Assembly: GCA_900617975.1 (NCBI GenBank) | Contig: UZAE01000740.1 | Span: 1 to 18,920 of the forward strand | DNA: 18,920 nt | Source of the DNA: Rodentolepis nana | Lineage: Eukaryota > Platyhelminthes > Cestoda > Cyclophyllidea > Hymenolepididae | Reading direction: 5' to 3' | In this document: positions 1-10,405 of the stretch, in pieces | How the letters are laid out: the number at the start of each line of letters is the position of its first letter | Numbering within the stretch: position 1 is the stretch's first letter | Notes under the pieces: generated by a model | The model's input: only the letters and a program-made list of their open reading frames with translations | The model's database searches: none | What the model was told of the DNA's origin: nothing | Program-made: the position numbers and the translations under genes

Positions 1-689
1 TTATAATGATTTATATAGAGAACAGAATATTATATGCTGCCTTCTGTTGATTTCAAATCTTCACATGACCCATGTATCATAATCATCATCATATTTGAAG
101 AAACGCCATCGCTTACACCCACTCTCGATATCTGTCTAGAAAATAACCTTGCACTCTACGGCCTATACTCACAAGATCATTTGACAATTTTCAAGCCTTT
201 CACATAGAAATTATACAATGAAAATCAGTGTTAGCAGTGTTCAGCAGCCGAAAGAAGTTGATACAATTAACTTGCTACCACACAGAATAATACACGAAAG
301 CCTCCATATTCATAATATATCTTCCAATCTCTAAGAACTTTTTGTTATTTTAAAAATATCTTTTAAACCATAATATATTTTATTAAAGTAGCAACAAAGT
401 GAAACCTGTTGGTCACAAAATGTTATATTCGCCAATTATGTCTTTTATTCGATTAGTTGCAGCCCATCCAGTTTGGATGCAATATACTCATATCTCCGAA
501 AATAATTTGAAATCGGAATATCCGCTCGTAGACCTATTCTTAAATAGCTAAAATCTAAAAATATAAAAATAGATAATCGATTTTTTAACTCCTAGAAAAG
601 AATACCCCTTTAATGAATATCTATTAAATTTCCAGAAAAATCTTATTTTGCAAACATTCCAACTGATATAAAGCTTTATAATTACTTTG
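1..689. other. Unassigned AT-rich flank
   Basis: I see no gene, RNA gene or repeat here. A short open frame of about 44 codons runs from an ATG at 420 to a stop near 552, but it resembles nothing I know and has no supporting signal. Comparison with the reverse complement of 15050-15960, the place where the inverted duplication would continue, showed no convincing match. The outer edge of the duplicated arm is therefore placed near 690. Confidence 0.5.
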
Positions 690-1205
690 CCTGTATAGGC
701 AGTCAAAAATAAAAAAAAGAGTCTTAAAAAAGTTTAATTTAAATAATATATAAGGCAACCCAGTACGTGAAAGCGAAACATGTGTGAGAAAAATTGTCAC
801 TTAGTTACTTAAGTAGAGTTCATTAATTTTTCAAAATATTTTACATAAATATCTTGCCCTCACTGCTTTCAATGGCAAATAATGGTGCGGAGGCTTCCGT
901 TTTACAGTGTGCATCGTCCTAAATGAAATATGGACGAAAATTAACTTCCAATCGAGGTTCAAGTAATCGGATTTAATAGCTAAATGCGGTTTTTTTATAT
1001 AATCGTGGAAGTATATATTCTCTGGAGCACAGTCGTTAGTTTATTGAGCTGCCAATTACGACAACACAATTTTGCATGTTTTGCACTTACGTGTTATATT
1101 TTTGACAGTAGTGCACGATAGACCTACATCCTCGTGGAATACACAGGGCCGTTTATATCCATACGGCAATAAAGTCTATTACTGGGCATTTGACTTCAAT
1201 TTATT
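690..1205 (+). repeat. Upstream block of LINE copy A, shared inverted with 14515-14990
   Basis: The block ends just before the endonuclease frame of copy A. Long stretches match the reverse complement of 14515-14990 with substitutions and small indels, for example CTAAATGAAATATGGAC, AATCGAGGTTCAAGTAATC, GGCTAAATGCGGTTT (A has AGCTAAATGCGGTTT) and GCTGCCAATTACGACAAC. It is either a long LINE 5'UTR with internal promoter or host DNA duplicated with the element. The proximal part (about 1030-1205) recurs again as a lone fragment at 13385-13470, so that part at least is probably true 5'UTR. No promoter motif can be assigned with confidence. Confidence 0.65.
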
Positions 1206-1565
1206 ATGATTAACTTGAAGCCAAGCAATAAGAGAAATCGTCCTCGTCAAGGCGAATCACAACTTTTTAAGATCCTTCAATGGAATACTGGGGGGATTTC
1301 ACAGGACACGAAGATCCAAATCCAGAAAATTCTACCTACCCCTGATATAGACATATTCACAATCATGGAAGCTAACCTTTTGGGTGACAAACTCAAATAC
1401 TTCCGATTGCCAGGTTTCACCTCATACCTTCTATTTAAATACCGGCAAGTTGCAAGTGAAATTCTGAGTGAAGTAAAAGAAGGCCTCACATCACATTACG
1501 ATCTAATCAAGAGTATGGGTTCGACGCAAGACATAAACCACTTCAAAGATATAGGCAGGCAATAA
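1206..1565 (+). pseudogene. LINE ORF2 endonuclease, N-terminal part (copy A)
   Basis: An open frame of 119 codons starts at ATG 1206. It encodes the start of an APE-like endonuclease that would nick target DNA for target-primed reverse transcription. Visible are FKILQWNTGGIS (residues about 21-32), where the N of QWN is the family metal-binding asparagine, and FTIMEANLLGDKLKYF (about 51-66), with the catalytic Glu in the MEAN motif. KYRQVA and EGLTSHYDLIKSMGS follow. Copy C has the same start context (MMSLKPSNKRN), which supports this ATG. The expected GIL after KYRQVA reads EIL, and the frame fails after IKSMGSTQD because a short segment present in C is missing. The antisense frame at 1277-1489 is a shadow. 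Confidence 0.8.
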
Positions 1566-1599
1566 TCCTCACCTCCAGAATAGTCCTATATTTGACCTT

Positions 1600-2040
1600 C
1601 TTAACATATCACATGAAACTGTAGTATAAGAAGACTTCAACGCCTTTTCCACCAAATGGAGCTATACAAATACATACAAAGCTGGAAATGGAATCTACGA
1701 ATGCTTACCAACAACCCTCTAGAATTAATATACTGAAATTAGGATCCTGCTATATATTTGTGCTACAATGAAAAGAGAACAACTCCCGACTTACTCCACA
1801 AACCCTTTAGACAATGAACTTCAAAAAAGTCTCCTCAACTTCAAACAACAATAAAACCAGAACAGCACCTGACTTGATCTTGGCTTCAAGCGACATCAGA
1901 GAGCATACACGTCGCAAAATAATTGACGATCCTGGTTCTGGTCACAATGATCCTGGTTCTGGTCACAAACCAGTCATTGCTAGGATTACCATCGGCAGTG
2001 CAAAAGCATGAGATGGAGAGTGCCAACTAAGCTATCATGG
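1600..2040 (+). pseudogene. LINE endonuclease C-terminal half and linker start (copy A)
   Basis: The reading frame is broken by stops. A stop directly precedes EDFNAFSTKW (1630-1659), which corresponds to the endonuclease GDFNA motif. Copy C keeps GDFNA at 14050-14064, so copy A has lost the Gly. The open frame 1814-2011 carries RTAPDLILASSDI, then a duplicated DPGSGH segment, then KPVIARITI. This matches the endonuclease end DDPGSGHKPVI, in which the SGH histidine is the usual catalytic His. After about 2040 it passes through a short WNFKK-like piece and jumps to reverse transcriptase, so the intervening linker is deleted. Confidence 0.7.
1928..1969 (+). repeat. Perfect 21-bp tandem duplication (7 codons) in copy A
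   Basis: Two adjacent 21-bp units, 1928-1948 and 1949-1969, each begin GATCCTGGTTCTGGTCACAA and differ only at the last base. They encode DPGSGHN followed by DPGSGHK, duplicating the endonuclease His motif in frame. Confidence 0.95.
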
Positions 2041-2089
2041 AACTTCAAGAAGAAAGTCTTCTGGCCATCACGGTATTCATCCGCAATTT

Positions 2090-3250
2090 CTAATAAGAAA
2101 GAAACCGAAAGAAAAGGAAACCATCCTGGCGTTTTACAACAAAATCTGGAAGACCAGTCTCGTACCTAACCAATGGAAAGTTGTCATAGTAATACCAGTA
2201 TTAAAAATGGGCAAAGTCCCTAGCAACTTTGACAACTATAGGCCTATCTCCCTCACAAGCGTGCTGGCTAAACTTATTGAGAGAATGGTTAAAAGGAGGC
2301 TGACCTGGTTCCTTGAAACCAAAAGTATTCTTAGGAATGAACAAGCAATTTTAAGGAAGCAAAGATCAATTAACCAACAAGAAGCCACTTTTCTCCAACA
2401 TATCAAAAATGCCTTTGATGAAAGAAATGCACTTACGGCTGTTTTCGTCTCATATCAATTCAGCATATGATTTTGAATGGAAAGAGAAGCTAATACTAAA
2501 TTTTTTGAAGATTGGTTTTAAGTATAACATGCTTAACTTGATATAAGCATTCATTGGACAAAGATCATGCAAAGTCAGATATGGGGCATTCATTGGACAA
2601 AGATCATGCAAAGTCAGATATGGAAATACCCTATCAAAATCCTATCTTTTACAAACAGGTCTTGCACAGGGAGCTAACTCAAGCGGCGATCTGTTTCATG
2701 TCTTCATAAATGACATATCCGAATTGGTATAGACAGTCACGGGCCTCAAGGGCTTACTTTATGCAGATGATCTTGTTCTATGGCATTCCATCCCTAAGAA
2801 AAACGCTCGGGAGACAACGGAAAGTGCCCTCAATTATGTACTTAAACTATTAGCTAATTGGTGCAGCAACAATAAATGGTTCCAAACATTTCTGTTGGCC
2901 CGTCACAACTCAAATCCGCTTTTAAGATACATGGATGCTTACCTAGAATAAGCCAACTAGTTCACATATTTTGGAATTACATTTGACACAAAGCTAACAT
3001 GGAAAAGTCACATTGCTAAAGTAGTGGAACGAGTCTTCTATAGATTGAATGTTCTGAAGCTTCTTGCTGGTAGCGTATTGGACTGTGCACGTTCAATCCT
3101 AATCACTACTACTGAAGTGACTCTCAAACTACTCGAGAAGACACACAACCAAGCATTACGACTATTTGCTGGAGTTATAAAATCAATAACCATCGATGCA
3201 ATGCTCCGACATAACCGACTAGCCGTAAATCGAAATCGATGCTGAGTTTA
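2090..3250 (+). pseudogene. LINE reverse transcriptase and C-terminal region (copy A)
   Basis: Fingers: the open frame 2207-2470 reads MGKVPSNFDNYRPISLTS then VLAKLIERMVKRRLTWFLE, with ILRNEQAILRKQRSINQQ. The family form EQAGFR is degraded to EQAILR. An FVSYQFSI stretch stands where FVDFQSAYD, bearing the first catalytic Asp, would be. After a frameshift the palm reads LQTGLAQGANSSGDLF, FINDISELV, stop (TAG 2730), TVTGLKGLLYADDLVLWHS. The YADD box is intact at 2760-2771. In the same frame stops at 2949 (TAA) and 2958 (TAG) replace Lys and Glu of the family motif, followed by FTYFGITFDTKLTWKSHIAK. The final open frame 3024-3245 has YRLNVLKLLAGS and EKTHNQALRLFAGVIKS. Confidence 0.85.
2547..2623 (+). 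repeat. 39-bp tandem duplication in copy A RT
   Basis: Two copies of a 38-bp segment (2547-2584 and 2586-2623) beginning GCATTCATTGGACAAAGATC are identical by eye, with period 39 (13 codons). They duplicate the RT segment that reads AFIGQRSCKVRYG. Confidence 0.95.
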
Positions 3251-3502
3251 GACTCTGTACTGGGCACGATTGTCTGGCAAAGCAGCTTCACAGATTTGAA
3301 GCATACACTCCAAATTGCTAATTAACTAGCATACGAAATACAAAGGAATACATATTTTTGCTGAAAGTGATGCCAATAGCAATGTTTTAAACAATAGTAA
3401 ATAGAGGTAACATTTTGATTCAAATAAAGCTCATTTCAATCAAAAAATTGAGAAGATGGGGTTCCAGTGTTTAAATTGGAGGGGAGTTTTCTCGTATTGA
3501 TA

Positions 3503-4060
3503 TCAAAGTTGTTTGCTTTGCTTTCCCTTTTTATCATCTTCATCATCTTTGTCATCATTATCATCATCATTATTGTCATCATTATCATCGTCGTCATAAT
3601 CGTTAGAGTCATCACCATCGGTAGCACATTCAGTCACTTCATGGGTGATTTCTTCTTCTTCAGTGGTGAATTCAATTAATACATCAGTGACTGGTCCTTC
3701 CACCTCCATCTATTCCATAGCCCCTTCTTCAAGCACTTCATCAGTGGCTTCCTCTTCTTAACCAGGAATTGCATTTTTTTCTTTTCAACATAGAATTCGT
3801 GTTTCCCAATCAGCTTAGAAAGAGTATTATATCCACTGAGTGGTTGAGTGAGAGCGCAGGTAAGGAGAGTGGTGCTACAGATGGAAAAGAGAGTCTTCTT
3901 TGTCATCATTGTGCTCGCTTGGTATGTTTATTCTTCCAACTGGCACCTCTTTTATGCCCTCCTCTTCATGTAACACAACGAAGTTCTCCTATCCTCCAAT
4001 TAGAGATTTCGAGAACAATTGGTTATCTCTAACAAATTTGCATCTGATTCATAGTACATC
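3503..4060 (-). pseudogene. Unrecognised acidic-protein pseudogene (arm 1)
   Basis: A single minus frame can be followed for about 185 codons with several stops. It starts near KFVRDNQLFSKSLIGG, then a stop, ENFVVLHEEEGIKEVPVG and RINIPSEHNDDKEDS, a degraded middle with four or more stops, then EEEATDEVLEEGAME. Another stop is followed by MEVEGPVTDVLIEFTTEEEE, ITHEVTECATDGDD, a (D/N)n tract and KDDEDDKKGKQSKQL, with the final stop at 3503-3505. The frame is consistent from 3988 down to 3503. Copy 2 (12690-12859, +) keeps the same frame at both ends, which supports coding ancestry. I do not recognise the protein. The Asp tract is encoded by a GAT/GAC repeat. Minus frames starting near 3909 and at 3627, and plus frames at 3467-4103, are shadows. 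Exon boundaries are unknown. Confidence 0.5.
3531..3605. repeat. Imperfect ATC/GAT trinucleotide repeat
   Basis: The plus strand is a run of ATC, ATT and GTC triplets that encodes the Asp/Asn tract of the acidic pseudogene on the minus strand. In arm 2 it is reduced to a few GAT/GAC codons (12809-12838), consistent with slippage or a deletion ending inside it. Confidence 0.8.
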
Positions 4061-4489
4061 CATTCCATGTTCCCGAATCATCAGGGGCCTTTTAGATTTC
4101 TGATGCCTTAGAGACTTATCAAGTTAGCATTTATTTTATTACAAATGTTTTTGAATGTTTACTCATTATAGATACAGATATTACTCATTGAAGTGTCTAT
4201 TTTAAAAATCAAGTGACTGTTTACTGTCGTGTGGAGAAAGTTAAAAATTATTTATTTTTTTGTTAATTAAGCCTAAAGAAGCAAGATTTATATTTAAATG
4301 CATCTGAAAGTAAGTGGATTTCAATGACAAAAATTATTTTTCAGCGAAGTTCACTATTTTGTAATAATTGATTCACATAAGTGTGAAGAAACAATGTAAG
4401 ATTATTGCACATCGAAGGAGTATTTAATCATCATAAACGCGAGAGGGAGTAATTCATTTATTATTGACATGCAGCCATAGGCAGAATGG

Positions 4490-5345
4490 GATCCCAATTG
4501 GTTGAATGAACATCGTGTAAATTAGTTTTGTTTGGGTTGAACACTTACAGCATCATCCACTGCAGTTTAGGCCCTTCAGTGTGATCCGCCTATTAAATTT
4601 ATGTTCTGCCATTTGTCAGTGTTGCTTCTCTACGTTCGTTGTGTGTCAAACGTCACTTCGAATTAAATGAACTCGTTGGCTCTTTCAAGAGAAATATCTT
4701 TGTGCATTAGATGCATCTTTATGCTGTGGTGGGCCAAAGAAATGCTTGAAAAACTGTTTTTGAGATGCTGATAGCCTATCTGCCTTGCCGCAACAATTTG
4801 CTTATAGATTATCGGCATAATTAGGAGTACTTTTTATTCTCTTCTGAGCGTTTTATTTGGAGCAAAATATCATTAAGCAAGATCGTCGTGATACAGTAAG
4901 CTCTTGATTCCCGTGACTGTCAGTACCACTTCATCTACTCCATTGGCGAAAACGTAGAAAAGTGATCAGCTTGTGAGGGCTCCTTTTGGTTGTCCTGTTT
5001 GTAAAAGATTAGATTTGTACAGTTCGTTTCCATATCTGACTTTACCTGATCCTTGTCCAATAAATGTTTTATCAATTTAGGTTATCTTTCAATACTAGGT
5101 CATTTGCTCATTTAAAATCGATGTAAACAGTCGAAGAGTATTTCTTGTGTTAAAGGCGACTTTGATATGTTGGAAGACAGTGATTACTTGTTGCTTTGTT
5201 GATCTTTCTGACCTTAGAACTGCCTACTCGTTTCTAAGAATGTTGCTCTAATCAATTATGTTTCCTTTATCTTGAAGAAAGTTTATTGATTTTGCTACTA
5301 ACCATTTCGACTATTTCTAGTGTAAATCCTCTTTCCAAACTCTTG
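4490..5345 (-). mobile_element. LINE copy D: RT-region fragment, opposite to copy A
   Basis: The plus text matches copy B: CTTGATTCCCGTGACTGTC, then CCTGTTTGTAAAAGATT, then GTCCAATAAATG, and GTGTGTCAAACGTCACTTCG with GAACTCGTTGGCT. On the minus strand the RT motif before the active site reads TVTGIKSLLYHDDL, with the YADD alanine replaced by His (4882-4893). Frames are heavily interrupted; no long ORF survives. It covers the RT palm to thumb region. Its 3' half (4490-4790) is the arm 1 counterpart of copy E. Its 5' half (4790-5345) has no counterpart next to E, so the inverted-duplication break lies inside this element. Confidence 0.75.
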
Positions 5346-5611
5346 CACTTTGAAATTCTTACTGTAATGGTCGAATTGTAGGTTTAAAATAAAATTAAGT
5401 GGATGTCAAATTTTGGCAGTTGAATTAACTAAAGTCATAAACTCATTTTGAAATGTTAAACAAATGAAGTAAATCAATATTGTTAAAGAAATTACATAAA
5501 TATAAAATCATTAAAATATTACAAATTATAGAATTCAGACCGTTGTTTTGTATGAATTCTCAACAGTCTCTGTCAAGGAATCATTTCATTGACGCAATTT
5601 TGTATTTCCAG
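5346..5611. other. Unassigned AT-rich sequence
   Basis: No gene is recognised. Its right end is a pyrimidine-rich stretch ending TTTGTATTTCCAG at 5611, which could be a splice acceptor for the candidate exon that follows. Confidence 0.4.
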
Positions 5612-5891
5612 ATGGCTTATTATTATCGATCATCAACCATGGTTTAATTTGTCTAACATATCGGATGATATAACTGTTTTAAGTAATTACCCATTGATTA
5701 GTGACTATTTATCATTGTTATTAATATTATGGATCTTTGCTTTGCTTTGGTCAAGTGAAAGAGTTATCGGTGACATTTCTAATCTCAGCGACTTTGTATA
5801 CTCGTTGATGGACGAATTCCTTCTTCGTGAACCAGAGTTAACTCTAAGCACCATACTGAGAGCCAGATATATGGTCACATCTTTTACTTGA
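5612..5891 (+). other. Candidate 3'-terminal exon of an unrecognised gene
   Basis: An open frame crosses an acceptor-like TTTGTATTTCCAG (AG at 5610-5611) and stays open for about 93 codons to a TGA at 5889-5891. An AATAAA follows at 5929-5934. The frame has no ATG at its left end (it begins at a TTG at 5589), so it could only be an internal or terminal exon. The peptide includes a hydrophobic stretch, YLSLLLILWIFALLW, and ends LREPELTLSTILRARYMVTS. I know no family for it. In AT-rich DNA both the ORF length and the AATAAA can arise by chance, and the minus strand is also open over about 60 codons. Confidence 0.2.
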
Positions 5892-8800
5892 AAATCTTGA
5901 ATTCACAGCTACCAATTGCAATGATTGAAATAAATATGCTAATTCTGTAGGCGAAAAAACAGTGAATGCAATTGTACATCTATTGTTGAATTTATTCATC
6001 ATAAAAATGCTAAAAGAAATCAGTCATAATTTAATCATCACTGGCTTGCAACAATAAGCCGATTTGGATAGCAATTGAGATAAAATTATTTTTTTTTATT
6101 CTAACGTGTATATTTGCATTTGTGATCTAATAAAAACCTCGATGCTCAGACCGTTACGCAGAAATTGAACAGTTTTTTCAATGATGCCTGGAAAATAGTG
6201 GTGCAAACACAAGTGGAAAATTGACTATAATCATATTTTTCTTTAAAGATTGTAAATTGAACTAATGGCCTTTGTAATGTTGTGTTTGATCGACATCAAT
6301 GCAAGATGAGTAGAGAAGCAAATCACATGCAAACACCTTTAAACGACAAAAAATCCTTTAATCTTCACAATGGCTTAGAGTGAAAACACTTTGTTGGGGG
6401 ATTATTCGGCAGCCGATTAATTTCAAGGCTCCACACCTGAGACTGAATTGTGTTTAAAAAACGCCGATGCCACTAAAATTATGGTCCCAAAAGCCCGACT
6501 TGAAGTAAAATATGCTATTTGATCTAGTCCATATTTCCAAATATTAAGCTGATTTTAATAGTTTAAACTATTTTCCAACACCCAATCATCGCTTCAAAAT
6601 TTGGCTATTTGAATCAAAAAAGTGTGAAAATGTGTATATTTTTACTTATTTGATATTTATTTATATTTAAATAAAAAAGTAGAGGTAGTGTATTTTCTGT
6701 TCTTCAGGTTACCCTTCATTGCTTTACCTTGTTTTGTAAAAACAATTAAGAAGTTTAAAAGCATAAAAATAAAGGAAAAAATATAGAAATGAACAAATGT
6801 CACTGTTGTATAATAATTTGTGGACAATTTTCAAATTGTGTTTGCTTACCCATGTCACGGCATCTTTCCTATTTCATATGATTCAATTTGTTTGTTGGCG
6901 TTGGGAAAACTAATGAAACAAATTATTTATTTAGTGATATATGCGAAACGACAATTCATTTTGCATTATATATCACATACCCTCTCAACTTGCTCAATTA
7001 AGAGGCATGGAAATGACATTTTTTTAACCAATGCATGAACCCTCGAAATTCAGTTATACGGGTTAAATGTAATTATTTTTTATGAGCATAAACTGCGTTT
7101 TGCACTTCGCGTCACCATTTTGAAAGTAACATCCGTTGGTTATACTCAAAGGCTGAAATTCGAGCAAGCTAATTTTTTATTGCAGTCATATAATAAACTG
7201 TATAATTAAGACTAAAATTGTTCTTGTGCGCTTATCGAATCCACACGCTTTTCGATGAACAGTGATGTTGATTTCATAAAATATTTGAAATACAATTCAT
7301 CAACGTTTCTAAGTCACTAATTGTAAAAAAGATTAAGAAAATATCCATTTTCGTTCTCGTATGAATACCCTTATCGAATGACAATTTATGGTTTCTTCCG
7401 GGAACATAGACGATTATAATATTTTATATCATTTGCATAGAAGATGAATAATTTGCATACACTAGTTAACACTAGATTGAGAACTATTTTACTTCAAATA
7501 TCCAATGCAAATCGACTAGTCGCGCATTGAAGTGAAAAAGCTATACAAATTTGCTACCTACCCACTTAAATTGTTTCTTTTAATTCACGGTGAGATTGGC
7601 CTAGTCCTCATTCATCTGCGGAGCATATTAGAGAATAATTACGACTATAAGCTTGCTCAGAAACATGTATTTTACAATAAGTACATCAACGTAATTGAAA
7701 TTTGTACTAAAATTAATTTACTTCCAAAATTTAGGTAATCATTAAAAAGGTTGCCAAAATATACAAAATAATCGCTCCATTATTACACTTGCTTCTTTGC
7801 ACATGCTTGATTTCTCTAGAAGTTTAGCAGATATTTATGTCGTTGCATTCAGTCCTCCATTAAATTAGAAAACTCAGTTAAGGAAAACTCGTCTTCGTAA
7901 TTTACTTGCATTGTCACTAAATTTGAAGATCGATTTTCAATTAGAAGCAGACATTTATTGAGCCTATTTTCATTTCCAGATTTGATGGGAATGACAAAAT
8001 ATTAAGGAGGAAATAATGCGAAGAAAATAATTTGGCATAAATGATGGAACGCATAAGTAATTAGGTATTATCAGTTCATTTGATTCTGATCTATCTGTTG
8101 TTCTGTCTTGAACGTATTTTCCTTCACATATAGCAATCCATTTCCAATATACAGGGTAATTTGCTAATAAATAATGACATCTTATTTTTAAGACCATATA
8201 TTGGTGCTGAAACATCCGATATCAAATTTAATCCATTTAAATGGGCGAAATAGCGACGAAAATGCAGATATTTTTAAAAGGCTAAAAATGATCGATTAAA
8301 ATTGTTTTTTAACATGCAGTTATCGTTTATATTGACACCCAAATATGCCATATTAATTTGGGTCTATGCCAGCTTAATTGTAAGTCTACGTGTCTTCGAA
8401 ATGAAAGCAAGTGTTTTGATACAAAAATATTAAAAGGGCAATTTCAGATAAGATTAAAATATCACACACCCTTCACTTATAAATAGTTTAACATGGAAAC
8501 CAGTGAGCCACCATTTTTTCACTTAGAACTCTAATGAATTGCATATTTGCGTTTTATAGTATAGATTTTGCAAATATCAAAACAAAATATTAGCAGGATT
8601 AGATTAATTTGGTTGACACCAAGGACAAAAGTGCCTCCATCATATGAATTTAGAAAGATGAAAAAGATCAAATACCAATTTGATTGAAAATGCATTCAAT
8701 GAAATGGTTTATACAACTTAAGAAACAACATTAAGCAAAGTAGTAAAGTTTAACGTGTCTCAATGCATTTGCCTATCGTTTATTCAAAGAATATTTACGA

Positions 8801-10339
8801 CACGCCAAACAATAGAAAGAATTCTAGGAGGAATTTTTGACTCACTTATCCGCTTAAGATTTCCAACCTGCAGTTGCTATTTGGAAAGATTTTTCGAAAC
8901 GTTTGAATATAAAAATGCACAAATTAGTACATTTAGGATTTTTCGCATTTTAATAAATTGTCAAAAGTGAAACCTCATAAAGTTTCATTTGCATTAATTA
9001 GCAGCAAATTGCTGTGAACCAAATTGAGCTTAAGGTCACTAAATTTGAGTGATCGGGGTAGTTGTCTGCCTTCATTGAAGACATGCCAACTGTCTACATT
9101 GGATGCAATTCTCAATATTTGACTATACATGCAGTATAGTTTGTTGGCCGATCATTTATAAAAGAAAAACTTCCTTATAAACTCTAATGAAATAAGTCTG
9201 TTTATCTGCATATGAGCCTTTTGATTACACGTTTTGTGAGCTATAAATTTAGATCCCACACAAAGGTGGTATGGAGATATTTTAATAATCACATTAGTTA
9301 CCATCATTACACTTTTTTATATGTATGTTAACTTTAATGGGTTAAAACTACTAATTATTACAAATAAAATGCACATATCCTTTGGTGGTTTCAATTGAGA
9401 TAATCTGGATGATTAACATTCAAATGAAATTCCAATGAAAGTTAAATGAAGGATATTCATTCATACAGTGTAAGGTGTGATGAGGAAATCAAAATTTCCT
9501 TATTGGTGGTGTGGCATTAGCTTTTAAAACCAAAAAAAGCATATATTAACCTAAATGGATGTTGTGAGAAATAGATGAGAAAGCATTGTTTGGTTCATAT
9601 CTCGTTTTAGCTCTGAATGTACAATACATTTGGCAAATTAGTTTCGCATTTATTTACTGGTTAAATATTTCAATCAATACAATGCCCTCTTCCCATCTAA
9701 ATTTAACTTGAATTGATGGGGCTATAAAAAAAATGGAAAAGAATGAAATTAATCTGTGCGAAATATTTCAAAATTAAATCAATATGCATGGCTATTCCGT
9801 TTAATAAAAGCGACATTTTCGATAGTGACTTGAATTACACTTAATAAATGTAAGGGATTGGTGATAATTCAAAATGTATTTTAACAATCTATCAATTTCT
9901 TCAAGCAAGAATAAACTAGATGTCTTTGTAACTATGACGATTTCCTTAAATAATAGTCGGTTTTACTTAAAAAGCGTATATTCATTTCTCGAAATGACAA
10001 GAAATTATGGTGTTATATACATGTCCTGAAAAATTCATAACTGAAACATCAATGAAATTAAATTTTGTATCAAAGTTTGATCAGTCATTTCTGATTGGCC
10101 TAATGAGAGCAATGTTTACCCATGTACCCTCGGGGAACGTAAAATCATACTTCATAAAACTTCCATAAAGAAAAGCGACACTGTAAATCAGCATAATAAA
10201 TGGTTGCTCAGTGTTTAATAAATTTTTTATTTCCCTATTTTAACATTATAAAAACTTTAGTGACATTGAACATACTCAGCGCCGCAAACTTCAAACTACC
10301 ATGGCCCGACTCAATGCCAAATCGCACTACTTCCACAGT
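5892..10339. other. Long AT-rich spacer without recognised genes
   Basis: Open frames here, such as 6820-7038, 7532-7738, 8755-8970 and the minus frame 7970-8215, are 70-80 codons, lack recognisable motifs, and several lack an ATG. I found no LINE remnant, tRNA or other named repeat by eye. It is best read as intergenic or intronic DNA. Confidence 0.5.
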
Positions 10340-10345
10340 ACTCAC

Positions 10346-10405
10346 CTTACATTTCTCAACCTTTGAATCGGTCTCAAATTTTTGTAGCCTTGATGTTCCT
10401 TCCCT
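10346..10405 (-). other. Weak exon candidate with a strong donor
   Basis: On the minus strand TGTAAG is followed by GTGAGTACT, a near-ideal 5' splice site (GT begins at 10345). Sixty bases upstream an AG (10406-10407, in CATCATAG) could serve as acceptor. The 60-bp interval is open in a frame reading REGTSRLQKFETDSKVEKCK. The same frame continues open past the donor for about 40 more codons (TVEVVRFGIESGHGSLKF). The segment is richer in G and C than its surroundings. There is no homology support, and the plus-strand frame 10200-10424 is equally open. Confidence 0.15.

Larger units (their letters stand above)
1206..3310 (+). mobile_element. LINE copy A: decayed Jockey-type non-LTR retrotransposon
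   Basis: Order on the plus strand is apurinic-type endonuclease (1206-1565), endonuclease C-terminal part and linker (1600-2040), reverse transcriptase (2090-2800) and thumb/C-terminal region (2800-3250). Relative to copies B and C it has a small deletion around 1530-1550, a large one near 2060 that removes most of the endonuclease-RT linker, and one of about 200 bp near 3210. It has frameshifts and in-frame stops at 2730, 2949 and 2958, so it is non-autonomous. The sequence shared with copy B ends near 3310, where B also ends. No RNase H domain is visible. Its own tandem duplications are listed separately. Confidence 0.85.
3365..4490. repeat. Arm 1 block: non-LINE part of the inverted duplication
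   Basis: This block matches the reverse complement of about 12140-12990. Landmarks in both, in the same order, are ACAATAGTAAAT, AGCTCAT(T/C)TCAA, CAGTGTTTAAA, TGCTTTCCCTT, CATCATCTTTGTC, AACCAATT(G/A)-type motifs in reverse, ACTCA(T/A)TGAAGTGTCTATTT, CATCGAAGGA and AATCATCATAAA. Arm 1 has several hundred more bases between the acidic repeat and the ENFVVL codons than arm 2. It contains the acidic pseudogene listed next. Confidence 0.75.

Noticed and set aside
420..554. Short ATG-initiated frame (about 44 codons)
   Set aside because: No similarity, no context and well within chance length.
3436..3627. Met/Ile-rich minus ORF
   Set aside because: It is the GAT/ATC repeat read in another phase.
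3676..3909. Minus ORF starting MMTKKTLFSICSTTLLTCAL as a secreted protein
   Set aside because: It looks like a signal peptide, but the codons run in a different phase from the conserved ENFVVL...KDDEDD frame across the same DNA, and arm 2 lacks it. A chance frame is more likely.
3769..4103. Plus-strand ORFs with a signal-peptide-like start (MEKRVFFVIIVLAWYVYSSN)
   Set aside because: They overlap the minus-strand acidic frame, which is supported by the second arm; the plus frames are not conserved there.
6820..8970. Several ORFs of 60-80 codons in the spacer
   Set aside because: Lengths fit chance, some begin at non-ATG codons, and no motif, splice signal or repeat support was seen.
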